Made by a program: the position numbers and the translations under genes | Part shown: positions 41,945 through 52,727 of the stretch, piece after piece | How the letters are laid out: each line of letters starts with the position of its first letter | How positions within the stretch are numbered: position 1 is the first letter of the stretch | NCBI GenBank assembly: GCA_018292915.2 | Contig: JACVVK020000538.1 | Location: forward strand, 342,706-406,705 | Direction of reading: 5' to 3' | Source of the DNA: Batillaria attramentaria | Lineage: Eukaryota; Mollusca; Gastropoda; Batillariidae | DNA: 64,000 nucleotides | Notes under the pieces: generated by a model | What the model was told of the DNA's origin: nothing | What the model saw: only the letters and a program-made list of their open reading frames with translations | Database searches by the model: none

Positions 41945-42334
41945 TGTTCCTTGTACTTTGCGCGACTGGCAGATGCCCAGCGTGTGATACTACACATAAC
42001 ATCATTCTCCATGTCAGACATTACATCCTTGTACTTTGCGCGACTGGCAGATGCCCAACGTGTGATACCACACATAACATCATTCTCCATGTCAGACATT
42101 ACATCCTTGTACTTTGCGCGACTGGCAGATGCCCAACGTGTGATACCACACATAACATCATTCTCCATGTCAGACATTACATCCTTGTACTTTGCGCGAC
42201 TGGCAGATGCCCAACGTGTGATACCACACATAACATCATTCTCCATGTCAGACATTACATCCTTGTACTTTGCGCGACTGGCAGATGCCCAACGTGTGAT
42301 ACCACACATAACATCATTCTCCATGTCAGACATT
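41945..42334 (-). repeat. 78-bp minisatellite, 5 nearly identical units
   Basis: The unit TTGTACTTTGCGCGACTGGC ... CTCCATGTCAGACATTACATC is exactly 78 bp (41951 to 42029). Units 2-5 are identical and unit 1 has two changes, so the expansion is recent. Because 78 is 26 codons, frames stay open on both strands. The minus frame gives a 26-residue repeat starting MSDMENDVMCGITRWASASR, and the plus frame gives a Cys- and His-rich one. Which frame, if any, is translated is not known. Confidence 0.95.
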
Positions 42335-42350
42335 TTTGAATGGTTCTGGA

Positions 42351-43112
42351 TTACAAACCAATGACAACAATCTCTCTGACAGTCATACATAACAACGATG
42401 TCATCACTAGCACACAACAGGAACTCTTGACCATGGCGACTGTCCAGGACAATCTTCGAGAAACGCTTTTTCTCCGACTGTCACGAAGCTGTTTTTGCAG
42501 AGTCGTGTCGGTCAAACCTGCCACATACTCCTTTGCTTCATCCTTGTCATAATGTGTGTCAAAATCACCGTCAGATAGACCGTCGTCATTCAGGTTACAA
42601 ACATTGTCTGTCTGTTGCAAAGAGTCATTTTGCTGGTCACTAAGGTCTATTGTCGTCAGGTTACACTTGACAGGTACCGCTGTGTGTAGGCCTTCAGTCT
42701 CTTCGGTACGTGATTCACGTGCTGCACACTGTACTGTGTCCGGTGTGTGTTGACGGCCCGGTGGTGGACTGCACGTGCTGTCGTGAGACACACTATGTGT
42801 TTGTGGTGTGTTTTCGAATAAACCCACTGGTGCAGGAACAGTGTCAGTTTTAACACACTCACTTGCCATTCTTTGTCGTCTGTCAGCCGCCCTCTTAATG
42901 TCTCTCTTGACTTGTGATGGGGGTTTGCGTCTGAACGTACCGGTGTTTACTACCACATTGTTGTTGTCATCGTTGGGTCGAGCACCAGTAAGAGGTAACA
43001 CCACCACTGTGTTTTCACCTTTAGCGTCTATTTTGTAGGATGTGAGTGACGAGTCCTGAAGCAGAGCGTTGAGTATTGCCTCTACTGTAGAAGGTAATCC
43101 TTGAACAGGCAT
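42351..43112 (-). CDS. Unrecognised 253-codon ORF with basic PPSQVKRD motif
   Basis: An intact ATG-to-stop frame of normal complexity. Residues 1-40 (VEAILNALLQDSSLTSYKI ... TVVVLPL) look like a small alpha/beta fold. They are followed by RRKPPSQVKRDIKRAADRRQ, a basic helix, then a Ser/Thr/Asp-rich stretch and DSRRKSVSRR. I recall similar (K/R)-x-PSQ-x-x-RD-x-x-R proteins as multicopy families in molluscs and other marine invertebrates, possibly linked to mobile DNA; that is memory, not a search. The last ~30 residues are hydrophobic and overlap, in another frame, the start of the 26-residue repeat frame, so the true 3' end may be spliced or frameshifted. Confidence 0.45.
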   Translation of the reverse strand: MPVQGLPSTVEAILNALLQDSSLTSYKIDAKGENTVVVLPLTGARPNDDNNNVVVNTGTFRRKPPSQVKRDIKRAADRRQRMASECVKTDTVPAPVGLFENTPQTHSVSHDSTCSPPPGRQHTPDTVQCAARESRTEETEGLHTAVPVKCNLTTIDLSDQQNDSLQQTDNVCNLNDDGLSDGDFDTHYDKDEAKEYVAGLTDTTLQKQLRDSRRKSVSRRLSWTVAMVKSSCCVLVMTSLLCMTVREIVVIGL

Positions 43113-43485
43113 TTTGGCAAGATGGTAGGGCGAAAATATGTAGCGAGAGTCGAGAGCTCACAAAAATTCCGCCATGTTCGTCTGCCGGACGTGACGTCCC
43201 CGATATGTCACTGAGAAATGACCAGTATGCCATTTTTGAACCACACCTAATTATAACATACTCGAGCAGGCACAACTCTTGGGCCTCTGCAGGTGAAGCC
43301 ATACACACGACTGCATCTGCTGACATTTTGTTTTAACTATACATGGACTATTCGATGTCTGAATTACATAACTGTACACACAAAGCATACACCTACATGT
43401 CAGTAATTCTGATCAGACAGTGGAATCAAAATCAGAGAAATGTGACAAACCTAAGAATGGATTCAAAGTAACACAAATCATTCAC

Positions 43486-43712
43486 CTTTCATCACTCTTT
43501 TTCATTTTTTTCAAAATATCTTTTCTCTTTTTTCTCTCTCTCTTTTTTTTTTTTTGTTTTTTTTTTTGTTTGTTTTGTTTTGTTTCTTTTTTTTTTCTCT
43601 TTTTCAATTTTTCCCTTTTTTTTATTCATTTCTTTTTCTCCTTTTCTTTTTTTCCCCTTTGTTTCTCCTTTTCTCTTTTTTTTTTTTTCTTTTCTTTTCT
43701 TTTTTTGTCTTG
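43486..43712. repeat. Polypyrimidine-polypurine tract, ~225 bp
   Basis: The plus strand is almost entirely T and C (CTTTTTT, TTTTCTCTC and similar) with a few G and A. ORFs rich in Phe or Lys here are composition artefacts. Confidence 0.9.
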
Positions 43713-43894
43713 CCATTCTTGTCTGAAACGACTGTTTGTCTCAGATAAAAAGTCCACTCAGCTCCATAGTGGCCATCTGTGGACTCAATACATGATAAGT
43801 GAATACACTGCCATCTGAACCCTCTAACCGACAATTCTTCCTTAAGCAAAGAAACAGTCTGTCCACATTCAGTAAAAGATTCAGCTTGAAACAG

Positions 43895-44070
43895 GGTGGG
43901 TGGGTGTTTGGGAGTTTAACGTCCTTTTCCACCACATAAGGGTGATATCAAAGACGGGGCAACGAGAAAAAAGGCCAGCACAAATATTTGGCCCCAGCCG
44001 GCGGGATTCGAACTCACGACCCGAGCATTGGGAGTCCAACGCTCTACCATTCGGCCACCCCGGCTCCCCC
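43895..44070 (-). mobile_element. SINE-A copy 5 with 13-bp TSD
   Basis: Full-length, minus strand, flanked by CAGCTTGAAACAG at 43882-43894 and 44071-44083 (identical), so the insertion is fairly recent. The tail carries GGGTGGGTGGGTGTTTGGG. Confidence 0.93.
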
Positions 44071-44427
44071 CAGCTTGAAACAGTACACTGTGGCCTTTTA
44101 ATATTCTTTGTTCATTCTCCAACATTCTCCAACACAACTGCACTTGTAACATCCCACAAACATTTAGTAGGGGTTACATTTGAAATGTCTAACGTCTACT
44201 GAGCTGCAAAATGGCTGTGGACATAGACGGGAAATACGTGTGCGACACAAGAGTATTTTGCCAACTGCACGAGCTAATTCTATTCTTTGTTTAGTAATTA
44301 AATTTTGACGTCCTCTAAAACTATCTGTTATACGAAAGCATCATCCACTCAGCGTCTACATGGCTATCAGTGGACATTGACAAAAAGACACACGTTTTTG
44401 ACACACGAGAATTTCACGACAAGAACA

Positions 44428-44596
44428 GGGTGAGTGTTTTGGCGTTTCACGTCCTTTTCCACCACGTAAGGGTGATATCAAAGACGGGGGCAACGAGAAA
44501 AAGGTCAGCACAAATATTTGGCCCGAGCCAGGATTCGAACTCACGACCCGAGCATTTTAAGTCCAACGCTCTACCATTCGACTATCCAGGCTCCCC
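44428..44596 (-). mobile_element. SINE-A copy 6 with 14-bp TSD
   Basis: Minus strand, flanked by TCACGACAAGAACA (44414-44427) and TCACGACAAGGACA (44597-44610). The head reads CTACCATTCGACTATCCAGG. Confidence 0.92.
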
Positions 44597-44959
44597 TCAC
44601 GACAAGGACAAATCGGATTTACTTGTGTGGTTTGGCCATTTCGCGAGCGGATTATTTTAAAATGTTTGGATAAAAATCGACCTGTAACGGTTTGGAAAAC
44701 TTCAGTCTGGTAAAACATCAACGCAGTCGCTTTGGAACTTGCTCGTTCTCGAAAGATCTGCTTCACACGTTTTAACACAGTCTCGGCCTGCAGAAGCTTT
44801 TCTAGGGCCTTGATCATCTCACTGGATGTTCACTGGTCGGGAGACTAACCAAACCAAGCCGCCGAGTTGCTCCGGTGGTTTTTGAGTGGCGCCTTCCTTC
44901 ACAAGGTCCCCCACTACTTGCCATCCCGCCAAACACTACAGACCACTAACATTCGCAGC

Positions 44960-44999
44960 TCATAAATAAATAAATAATGAATAAATAAATAAACGAAAA

Positions 45000-45030
<31 letters not shown>

Positions 45031-45255
45031 AAATGAATAAATAAACGAAAATGAATAAATAAATAAATGAAAATGAACAAAATGCATATCTAAATAAACA
45101 AGAAAAGACGGAAATAAATAAATAATCAATCAATAACTAACCGCAAATAAATGTAAAAAGATATGAAAATTGATAAACGAAAATATATAAATCAATAAAT
45201 CAATCAATAAATAAACAAATAAATGAATAAATAAATAAATACATTAATACATAAA
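44960..45255. repeat. (AAAT)n array, ~295 bp
   Basis: AATAAATAAATA with GAAAATG, CAATCAAT and TGAATAAA variants. No ORF of interest. Confidence 0.9.
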
Positions 45256-46018
45256 GCTGCGCACCAGGTGTGTATCACATGTATATATATATGCACGTGC
45301 ACAGGTCTTCAACACATCAACATGACGTCAGTTTCATTGGTCAGGAGACTACCATCCGAAGAAAACCCCGCACTGCTGCCGAGTTACTCCGCTGGTGTTT
45401 CAGTGGTGCCCTCCACGTCACCACCTACTGGTCATCCTGCCTACGTCATTTGTGTGTGTGAGACCATCAGCATGATAAGCTGATCAATTAGGGGGGAAAA
45501 AAGAAACTCGCCCCCAAATAAAAAAAACTGCGAAGAAAATAAATAAATAAATAAATAAATAAAACACCTGGTGTGAACAGTGTGCACGTGCCTTTGTCAG
45601 TGGTCATTCCATATTTCGGCCCAGTTTTTTTTTCTGCAAAATTTGAAACATCATTCAGATTGTTCCGAGATTTCTTTTCAGAAGCAAACAAGCTCCAAAT
45701 GCGTCCAGCCATCTACACGGCAATTATCATTTATCTATGTCGAGGTTATACTTACCTGGGTCAAACCACACAATACCCACGAAAAAATGATTTCAATGAA
45801 ACGGACAATTCCTTTAAATTTTGAGGTTTCAAAAAGGGGGTGGGTGAGCGGGGAGTAGTGGTGGTGGTGGTGGTGGGAGGGTCGCGTTCATTAATTATCA
45901 CAAGTGATGTTGTCTTGCAGAAGTTCATTTAAACTAATAAGGAAAGGTGCACCGACGGGGTAGCGGAGCGAGGGGCAGAGGGAAGAAGTGTTGGGGATTG
46001 GAGGGAAGAAGGGGTGGG
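45256..46018. other. Intergenic, no gene recognised
   Basis: A second short (AAAT)n lies at about 45537-45563 and a (GGT)n at about 45858-45876. The rest is unique sequence without a convincing frame. Confidence 0.4.
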
Positions 46019-46142
46019 TGGGTAGGTGGATGGGTGGGTGGGTGGTTGTTCGGGTGTTTAACGTCCTTTTCCACCACATAGGGTGATATCAAAGACGGGG
46101 CAACGATGAAAAAGCCAGCACAAATATTTGGCCCCACCCGGG
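46019..46142 (-). mobile_element. SINE-A copy 7, head missing
   Basis: The tail and body run from GGTGGGTAGGTGG to GGCCCCACCCGGGA, then stop before the B box. The tRNA-like head is lost. The flanking DNA (46143-46225) is a G/A-rich tract with many GGGG runs. Confidence 0.8.
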
Positions 46143-46225
46143 AGGGAAGAGGGAGAGAAAGGAAGCGGAGGGGAGCGGGGAGGGGAGTGGAGGGGGTTGG
46201 GAGAGGGGTGTAGGGGGGTCGGCGG
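46143..46225 (+). repeat. G-rich purine tract
   Basis: Repeated GGGAG, GGGGAG and GGGGGG runs on the plus strand, with G-quadruplex potential. Confidence 0.7.
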
Positions 46226-46343
46226 GATACAAGGTGGCAGGGGTAATCTTGTGTAGCTTATTCGGATCGCAGTCCACAGAGCGTATAGATATATAATTTA
46301 TTTCATGGTAGTAATCATAGCATTTTCAGAGACGTGCGTGCGC

Positions 46344-46348
<5 letters not shown>

Positions 46349-46420
<72 letters not shown>
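46349..46420. repeat. (GT)n microsatellite
   Basis: About 36 uninterrupted GT units. Confidence 0.95.
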
Positions 46421-46421
<1 letters not shown>

Positions 46422-46479
46422 TTTGTTCAGTAAGCATACTTGTAAAATACGTGTGTATCAAACCATTACTTCTCTGCCC

Positions 46480-46770
46480 GGACGTAATGCGTTGCAGCAT
46501 TCGCATACACGTGCAAGTATAAACACACAGCTAGTAGTGTGTGTCTTAACCATTTCTTCTCTGCCTTGACAAAATGCGTTGAACACAGCTAGTGGTGTAT
46601 AAGCCAACGCAAACATTCTTGCTCTGCCCCGACGCAATGCGTTGCAGCATTCAAATGTACATAATTATACACGCACAGCTAATGACATATATATCGTAAC
46701 CATTATTTCTTTGTCCTGACAAAAAAGCGCTGCAGCATTCACATGTACATTATATATAAACACACAGCTC
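46480..46770 (+). repeat. Degenerate ~110-bp tandem repeat
   Basis: Blocks like CCCGGACGTAATGCGTTGCAGCATTC, CACACAGCTAGTAGTGT and AACCATTTCTTCTCTGCC recur near 46480, 46570, 46630 and 46720. Copies are diverged. Confidence 0.6.
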
Positions 46771-46791
46771 CATCGTCACATGTATATATAC

Positions 46792-46792
<1 letters not shown>

Positions 46793-46846
<54 letters not shown>
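46793..46846. repeat. (CA)n microsatellite
   Basis: About 27 CA units. Confidence 0.95.
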
Positions 46847-46849
<3 letters not shown>

Positions 46850-48224
46850 TCTTACATAAATTGACACTGACATTCACAGGTCATGAAAAGCAAAATTTTA
46901 GTCCTGTTTGTAAACCAGAGGTTAAGAAAATCTCACATGCTCTATCGTACACAAGTCCCATATACAAAGATACTTCTTTTGGTGACACCTGGTGACATTT
47001 TTCTGTTCCTGTGACGAGACTAATCTGGACCACTTGGTGCTGAGACTCAGTTGACATCAGGACTCTTGAAGCAGACCATGCGAGGGACGTCTCCTGACCG
47101 ATGTGTGTGGCAAGCGGGTCAACAGGCTGACAGTTGCAATGCGCATTGAAGACAGTTGCCGGGTGGGCTTGGGGGGGGGGGGGGGGGATTGAGGGATAGG
47201 ATGGACACAAGTCGTGCATGGTGTTGTTTGGGAAGGGGTGGGGTGACGGTAATCGGGCAAGTACAAGTAAAGCAGTTCTAAGAACAAGTACAGGTCTAAC
47301 TGTTGTCCAACGTCTTAATTTGTGTATATTTCTTCTTACGTAAATGCTTTCAGAAAAAAAATTCACCAAGACTGTTAAAATCTGCCCAACATTCTTCTTC
47401 TCTTGATTCGTATGGTGATCTCAACAGGTTGAGGGATATTCCACAGTATGGTGCTACAGAGTAAACGTTTGAGACACTTGCAGCACTGCACATAATGCAC
47501 CACCATTTCTGCAAAGGACCGCCCCGTGTACAGAGCCAGAAGGAAGGAACCCCCTACAGCTGCCTAGGCCTGATGGCCTGAGAAGCAATATAGCACCCCA
47601 AGAGACTGCCGGAAGTGAACAGTGGACCTGACAAGTTCAGGCTTCTCCTGCACAAGGAGGTAAGATAGTAAAGAAGACGACAAGTTGCTCCCACATCTGA
47701 TGGACAAACATAACGAATGGCCTGCGCCAAGGAAGTACTGAAGTGGTAAGGAGACCGAGACTCAAGTTGCACGAGCAAATCCGCGGTCGTTACACAACAG
47801 AGAAGAGCAGAGCAGACCAGAGGCGTGGAAAGAAGCAGTGGCCGAGGATCGACCCGACAGGGCCCGTGTACGCCAAACCTACTTTGGAACAGTCCCAGTG
47901 ACGTACGACACTGGGGAGTTTGCTGAGAGACGGTGGTGGTAGTGGGGAGCGCGTATGGCCTTTTCCTGGCGAAGAGACAGCATCTTGAACAGAACTGATG
48001 TCTTGGTGCACAGAGTACAGTTTCACTCAACACCCTCCACCCTCCAATAAAACCTTTAAGCAGCTGCATGTGGCTGTGGTAAGAGGTGACATAATGTGAG
48101 CACATAACCACTTCCTTACCAAGCAAAGTTAAACCAAATGTTCTTGAGTAACTGCGGCTTCCTCCTGGCCTCAATTCCACTTGGACTACACATTAAACAT
48201 CAGACATTAACATGCCGAATGAGT
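46850..48224. other. Intergenic, no gene recognised
   Basis: A 208-codon minus-strand frame (48180-47554) exists but is Cys- and Leu-rich without a recognisable motif, and other frames are similarly open. A G run lies at about 47171-47187. I do not call a gene here. Confidence 0.4.
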
Positions 48225-48540
48225 CTGGAAACCAAACTTAAAAAAGAAAAGGATTCAACACCAAAATGTGAACTGAAATCAGATAAAGAAGTAAGAAATG
48301 AAACCAGATTCAACAAAGAAATATGAACTGAAGAGGGATTCAACAAAGAAAGACAAGCAGGAACCACCAAAGAGATACCAACTAAAACCAGACTCAAAAA
48401 TTGAATTGAATTCAATTCAGGAATTGAAACCCAATTAAACAGAGAAAACAGGAACTGGAAAAACAAATTCAAAAAAGAAGTAGCAAGTGAAGCCAGGTTC
48501 AACAAGGAAACCAGATTTTAAACAAGAAACAGGAACTGAA
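48225..48540 (+). repeat. Degenerate A-rich minisatellite
   Basis: Words such as GGAACTGAAA, CAGATTCAACAAAGAAA and AAACCAGAT recur every ~25-35 bp with much variation. The minus strand is correspondingly rich in Leu, Ser and Phe codons. Confidence 0.65.
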
Positions 48541-48749
48541 ATCAATGATATATGGATTGTACTTTTTAAAACATGGTGCACAACCACAGCAGGTGCACGT
48601 CACGACCAAAGGTGACAACTGGTGAAGACTTTTCTCTGTTGTTATTGGGAAGACAGACACTACTGAATGACCAAAGCAGCTAAAACAAACTTACTGTCAG
48701 CGACCACCGCCGTGCCATATACACATTACGGTTTTCATTACAAAACAAA

Positions 48750-49245
48750 CCAGCCCCCGTAGTATAGTGGTTAGCACTTCGGACCATGGACCGGGAGACC
48801 CGGGTTCGAGTACCAGCCGAGGCAAGCGGGATTTTTCCTACTTAGGTCGGCTCCTACCCAGAGCGGGTGTGCTATGGGCCCAGTTGCTATGTTGCCACAC
48901 AGCCGAGATTCACCCACTTCACGGGTGCGACTTTGGGGGTGCTTCCCTTGGTATGACACGTCCTATGATGTGGATGATTACACGGCCGGCACCGCAGGTG
49001 CCGTAGTTCCCGGGCCTGGTTAATGCCGGGATATTTATGGCAGGAAACGTGGAATGCGACCCTGTCCCGCAGTCAAAAACCAAACGAACCTCTATAGCAT
49101 CATCTTACCACCATCCTCATCTCCATCATCATGCATAATAAAAATTGCCCCAGCTTCCGAGCCCTCCGTGGATTCCACCCACTAACAGGAAGGGATACCA
49201 CTGAAGCCGGCAAAGAGTTGTGGCAGCAAAAAATAAAAATAAATA
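48750..49245 (+). mobile_element. SINE-B copy 3
   Basis: Full-length: head CCCCCGTAGTATAGTGGTTAGC, B box GGTTCGAGTACC, the family body, and an AAATAAATAAA / AAAACAAAAC end. Confidence 0.9.
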
Positions 49246-49432
49246 AATAAAACAAAACAAAATAAAACAACATAGAGTGTACTCAGCCTTCTGTCTGTGA
49301 AGTTCACCCATCTTGTCGCCGCGGCAGAGTTTTGTTGTGCTTGTCATCCGGTGGAGCAGGTTCCTCCAGTCTCAGACGACTATGGATTTGCGACCTGAGG
49401 TTGGTCTCTAGGGGTTGATGATGGTACAGCCT

Positions 49433-49560
49433 CTAGTGGGGTTGTAGACGCACTATAGCGGGTGGGGGCAGTTTCTGCTGGAGCTTCTCTACTTGAAGTC
49501 GTTGTTCACTGTCATTATCTGGCAGGTAAGGTATCCATCCACACACAAGCATCTTCCCCC
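49433..49560 (-). CDS. Unproven 3'-terminal exon candidate
   Basis: On the minus strand a pyrimidine-leaning acceptor (TTTATGTCTATGCAG) precedes GGGGAAGATGC, and the frame reads GKMLVCGWIPYLPDNDSEQR and then a Gln/Leu/Lys helix to a TAG at 49433. Composition looks protein-like. I found no matching upstream exon with certainty; a frame at 49740-49850 (LTAAKSLPELLTRVTEPKWC) is a possible partner. I do not recognise it. Confidence 0.2.
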
Positions 49561-50629
49561 TGCATAGACATAAAGGTAAACATGAAAAAATGTGAATATA
49601 TGAGAAGGTATGAAACTTTATACCTGTACATGTAGTCATTGCTACTGAGCACTTTGGTTGGACAAGCGTTCGGCATGAAGGGAATAAACTCACCAACAAA
49701 TTTGTGTGTGTGGGGGGGGGGGGGGGGGAGGAAGTTAGCTAATATCACAGACACCATCAAGCACCACTTCGGCTCCGTCACTCGAGTCAGTAGTTCTGGG
49801 AGAGACTTGGCTGCAGTCAAAACAACCTGCAGTCAAACCTCGTCACCCTTTGAAGTCGGATTCCCCTACCCCCTCCCCCCCCCCCACCCACCACTCGGAC
49901 TGATGTCCATAGTTTCTTACATTTTGACACTTGTTACCTCATCATAGCTCTTCCATCCCAGTTCTTAGGCGGAAGAAGAACAACAACAAGCGGAGGCGGC
50001 TTTCTAAACAATGATCGACGCACCTCAAAATAAAATTGGGGGGGGGGGGGGTGTAGAAGAAGCCACAATTTTACACAACTACAAAAAAGAGAAAGGATCT
50101 TTAATGGAAGTCCCACTACCACACTCCTACCCGACACTGTGCGGCACACAGCAACAACGGCTATCAAAATAATGAAGCTTCCTACCTGGCCACTGAGCAG
50201 TCAGGACCGAAATCCTTTCAGTCAAGCGATAGGATAGGTGTCGTGAAAACCAGTCATTCGGGATTTTCGTCGAGGTGACATCCAAGATCAAGATCAAGAA
50301 TGCACTGCAACATGTCCTGCTAAATACTACACCAAGTTTTCTGTAGACTGAAGTGAACTATTGTAAATTTATATCGTGAGGTAATCCGCTGCAACGGTAG
50401 TTTGGATTGTAAACCAAGTCCATTTTGAACCCTGAACTGCAAAATGTTTACCTTCTCGATACGCTCGTACTGGAAAGCTCACTGAGTCACGAGGCCAAAC
50501 CCCGCCCAAACCTGTTGAGTTTGCACGTGCCGCACGCTTGTAGAGCCGTCCGAACACGCTCAGTACACGGCGCGTCAACACCCATACGGGGTGTATTCAA
50601 AATGGACATGAGGGTGTTACGTATAACTC
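49561..50629. other. Intergenic with G and C runs
   Basis: G runs near 49712-49729 and 50039-50050 and a C run near 49876-49886. No gene was recognised. Confidence 0.4.
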
Positions 50630-50828
50630 GGTGGGTGGTTGGGGTGGGAAAGGGGGCGGGGGGTGTTTTGGGGATTTAACGTCCTTTTCCACCACATACG
50701 GGTGATATCAAAGACGGGGCAACTATGAAAAAGCCAGCACAAAGAATTATTTGGCCCCAGCCGGGATACGAACTCACGACCCGAGCATTAGACGTCCAAC
50801 GCTCTACCATTCGGCCACCCCGGCTCCC
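50630..50828 (-). mobile_element. SINE-A copy 8 with 10-bp TSD
   Basis: Minus strand, flanked by CGTATAACTC at 50620-50629 and 50829-50838. The tail is an extended G-rich run (GGTGGGTGGTTGGGGTGGG ... GGGGGCGGGGGGTG). Confidence 0.88.
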
Positions 50829-51116
50829 CGTATAACTCCGCTTCAATAGTTTCGACGATGATCACTGTCACTTAAAGCCACGTGTTGTACTTGGTCTGGA
50901 AAAAGTATAACATTCGTTCAATCATTAATTATTTATTTATTATGCGGACCGTTTGAGATCAAATAAGATTTGATTAAACGCAACGTATACAGGCAATAAA
51001 GTATTTGTTTTCCTATTGCCTCTTTATTTCCGAGCGTACTCTTTTCCTCCAGTCTGAAAACGTGAACACATGAGGTACACTATCCTTGTGCATACACGGG
51101 GCTGGTTTGTTCGCCG

Positions 51117-51288
51117 GGGAGCCGGGGTGGCCGAATGGTAGAGCGTTGGATTTCTAATGCTCGGGTCGTGAGTTCGCATTCCGGTTGGGGCCAAATATTT
51201 GTGCTGGCTCTTTCATCGTTGCCCCGTCTTTGATATCACCCCTATGTGGTGGAAAAGGACGTTAAACCCCCCAAACACCCACCCCGCC
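51117..51288 (+). mobile_element. SINE-A copy 9 with 15-bp TSD
   Basis: Full-length plus-strand copy, the clearest for reading the head: GAGCCGGGGTGGCCGAATGG ... GTCGTGAGTTCGCATTCC. The body is TTGCCCCGTCTTTGATATCACCC and the tail GGAAAAGGACGTTAAACCCC. Flanks are CTGGTTTGTTCGCCG (51102-51116) and CTGGTTTGTTTGCCG (51289-51303). Confidence 0.93.
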
Positions 51289-51303
51289 CTGGTTTGTTTG
51301 CCG

Positions 51304-51789
51304 AAGGCGTGAAATCTGTGATCTTGTTTTTGAATTTTAGTTTTGGGGGAGAGGGAAGAGGATGGGGCGGTGAGGGCGTGGTCCACTGACGTACTCAAGA
51401 AGTGACCAGCAGTTGTTTTGGTTGACGGCTAATGTCATGAAATACTGGAAAAATCCGCACAAATACCCCCTCCTCCCCTTCCCCAAACCCTTGGTTTATC
51501 CAAGTCCAATGATGAAAGGACATCAAAACTTGTCAAACTGTATCATGAAACCATTTCCGAAAGACCACATATAATTTTGTTAGTTGGTACTAACATAAAC
51601 TCGTAACGAGTGATTTTTTTTTTCAAGGTTTTTTTTTTTTTTTTTTTTCGTAAATGAATCTCTGGCCGACATCAGAGTATAGTATTCCTTTCATCATTTG
51701 AGACAAAACTGTATCATGTCAACACGTGAAACCATTTCTGAAAGACTACATTAATTTGTTGTTGTCATCAAACATGGGTTGTTGATAGA
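51304..51789. other. Intergenic, no gene recognised
   Basis: A repeated phrase (TGTATCATG-ANNCATTTC-GAAAGAC) at about 51540-51570 and 51711-51750, and a T run at about 51630-51648. Confidence 0.4.
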
Positions 51790-51791
51790 TA

Positions 51792-52727
51792 CAGTCGACT
51801 CCGGATATTACGTCACCCATCGGGGAATGTTTTTGAGCGACGTTATATGTGGTGACGCTATATCCGGCTATCGGTTATAACGTCTCTTTTACGCGCGGGT
51901 GACGTTATATATCCGGAGAGGGGGGGGGGGGGGGAAGGGAAGGGGCTTCAACGAGTCTAAGACTGGGAACTGCTCCGAGCGGGAATAGTGATGGAGTGGG
52001 TGGAGAGGGGGGGGGGTCACAGATAGGCCGTCGCGTCACTGGAGTACAGGTGGTAGTGTTTATTGCGGCACTGTTAATGAGCCAGGGGAGATAACGAGGT
52101 GCAATAGACATGGCACCACCCAGGACAGAAAGACAAAGACGGGGAGTGGTACGGCTAGATCTAAATGGAGAAAGAAGAGGGGAGGGGCACGGGACGGGGG
52201 AAGGGGGTGGAGGTGGAGAGTCATTCCTTTGCGTTGAGAAGGGAAGTATCTCAGGAGGAACCGGGTTCTATTTCTGGATCTAAATATTGTATTTCTAGAT
52301 CTAAATATTGTCAATGAAACAAGAGCGGCACAGATTTATCGATCTAGCGATTTTAGTTCATGACACCGCAATCATCCCCCCCCCCCCCCCCATCGCCATC
52401 AAATTGCCAGCAAAAATTCGCTTCTTGGAAACATCAGTTTCATTCTGGAAAAACAGCTGCTTGTACTTTAATTTGTTCTTGAGAACGGATGCCACTGTCG
52501 TCCGGGCGATGCCAAAAGATTCACCTATCAAGTTCCGCTCGAACCAGTGTTCTTGTCCTATCATTCCGCCTGCCTTCAAACTGACACTGTCAGTCTCGGT
52601 ATATGAGTCATATTTTACTGACCAGAACACCAGTTTATTTTCCTGCTATTTAGATTTTAAACGCGCTATTCCCATGTTTACTAAACCAGTCTATGTTTTG
52701 GAATGGTTTCGCTTGTGAGTGCGACTG
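51792..52727 (-). mobile_element. pogo/Tigger-like DNA transposon remnant
   Basis: Both ends read CAGTCG next to TA: TA-CAGTCGACTCCGGATATTA at 51790 and, on the other strand, TA-CAGTCGCACTCACAAGC ending at 52728-52729. A sub-terminal palindrome (CTCCGGATATTACGTCACCC at ~51800 against GGGTGACGTTATATATCCGG at ~51898) lies at the left end. The interior has a transposase-like HTH frame. At under 1 kb it is a deleted, non-autonomous copy. Confidence 0.55.
52358..52630 (-). pseudogene. pogo-type transposase fragment (CENP-B-like HTH)
   Basis: The 90-codon frame contains LIGESFGIARTTVASVLKNK followed by LKYKQLFF, which has the layout of the CENP-B N-terminal / pogo HTH (FGIPxSTVSxILKN). The C-terminal part runs into a C/G homopolymer and no DDE catalytic region is visible. 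It belongs to the element at 51792-52727. Confidence 0.55.

Noticed and set aside
41944..42339. Cys/His-rich plus-strand ORF over the 78-bp repeat (LCATGRCPTCDTTH)
   Set aside because: It resembles a metal-binding repeat, but any stop-free 78-bp unit gives such frames on both strands; no start context or exon supports it.
47554..48180. 208-codon minus-strand ORF
   Set aside because: Cys/Leu/Ser-rich without motif, no supporting splice sites, and overlapping frames are similarly open.
51120..51190. tRNA genes at SINE heads (also 13040, 18504, 48752)
   Set aside because: A and B boxes are present, but the acceptor stems do not close and each is followed by a shared SINE body; they are tRNA-derived repeats.
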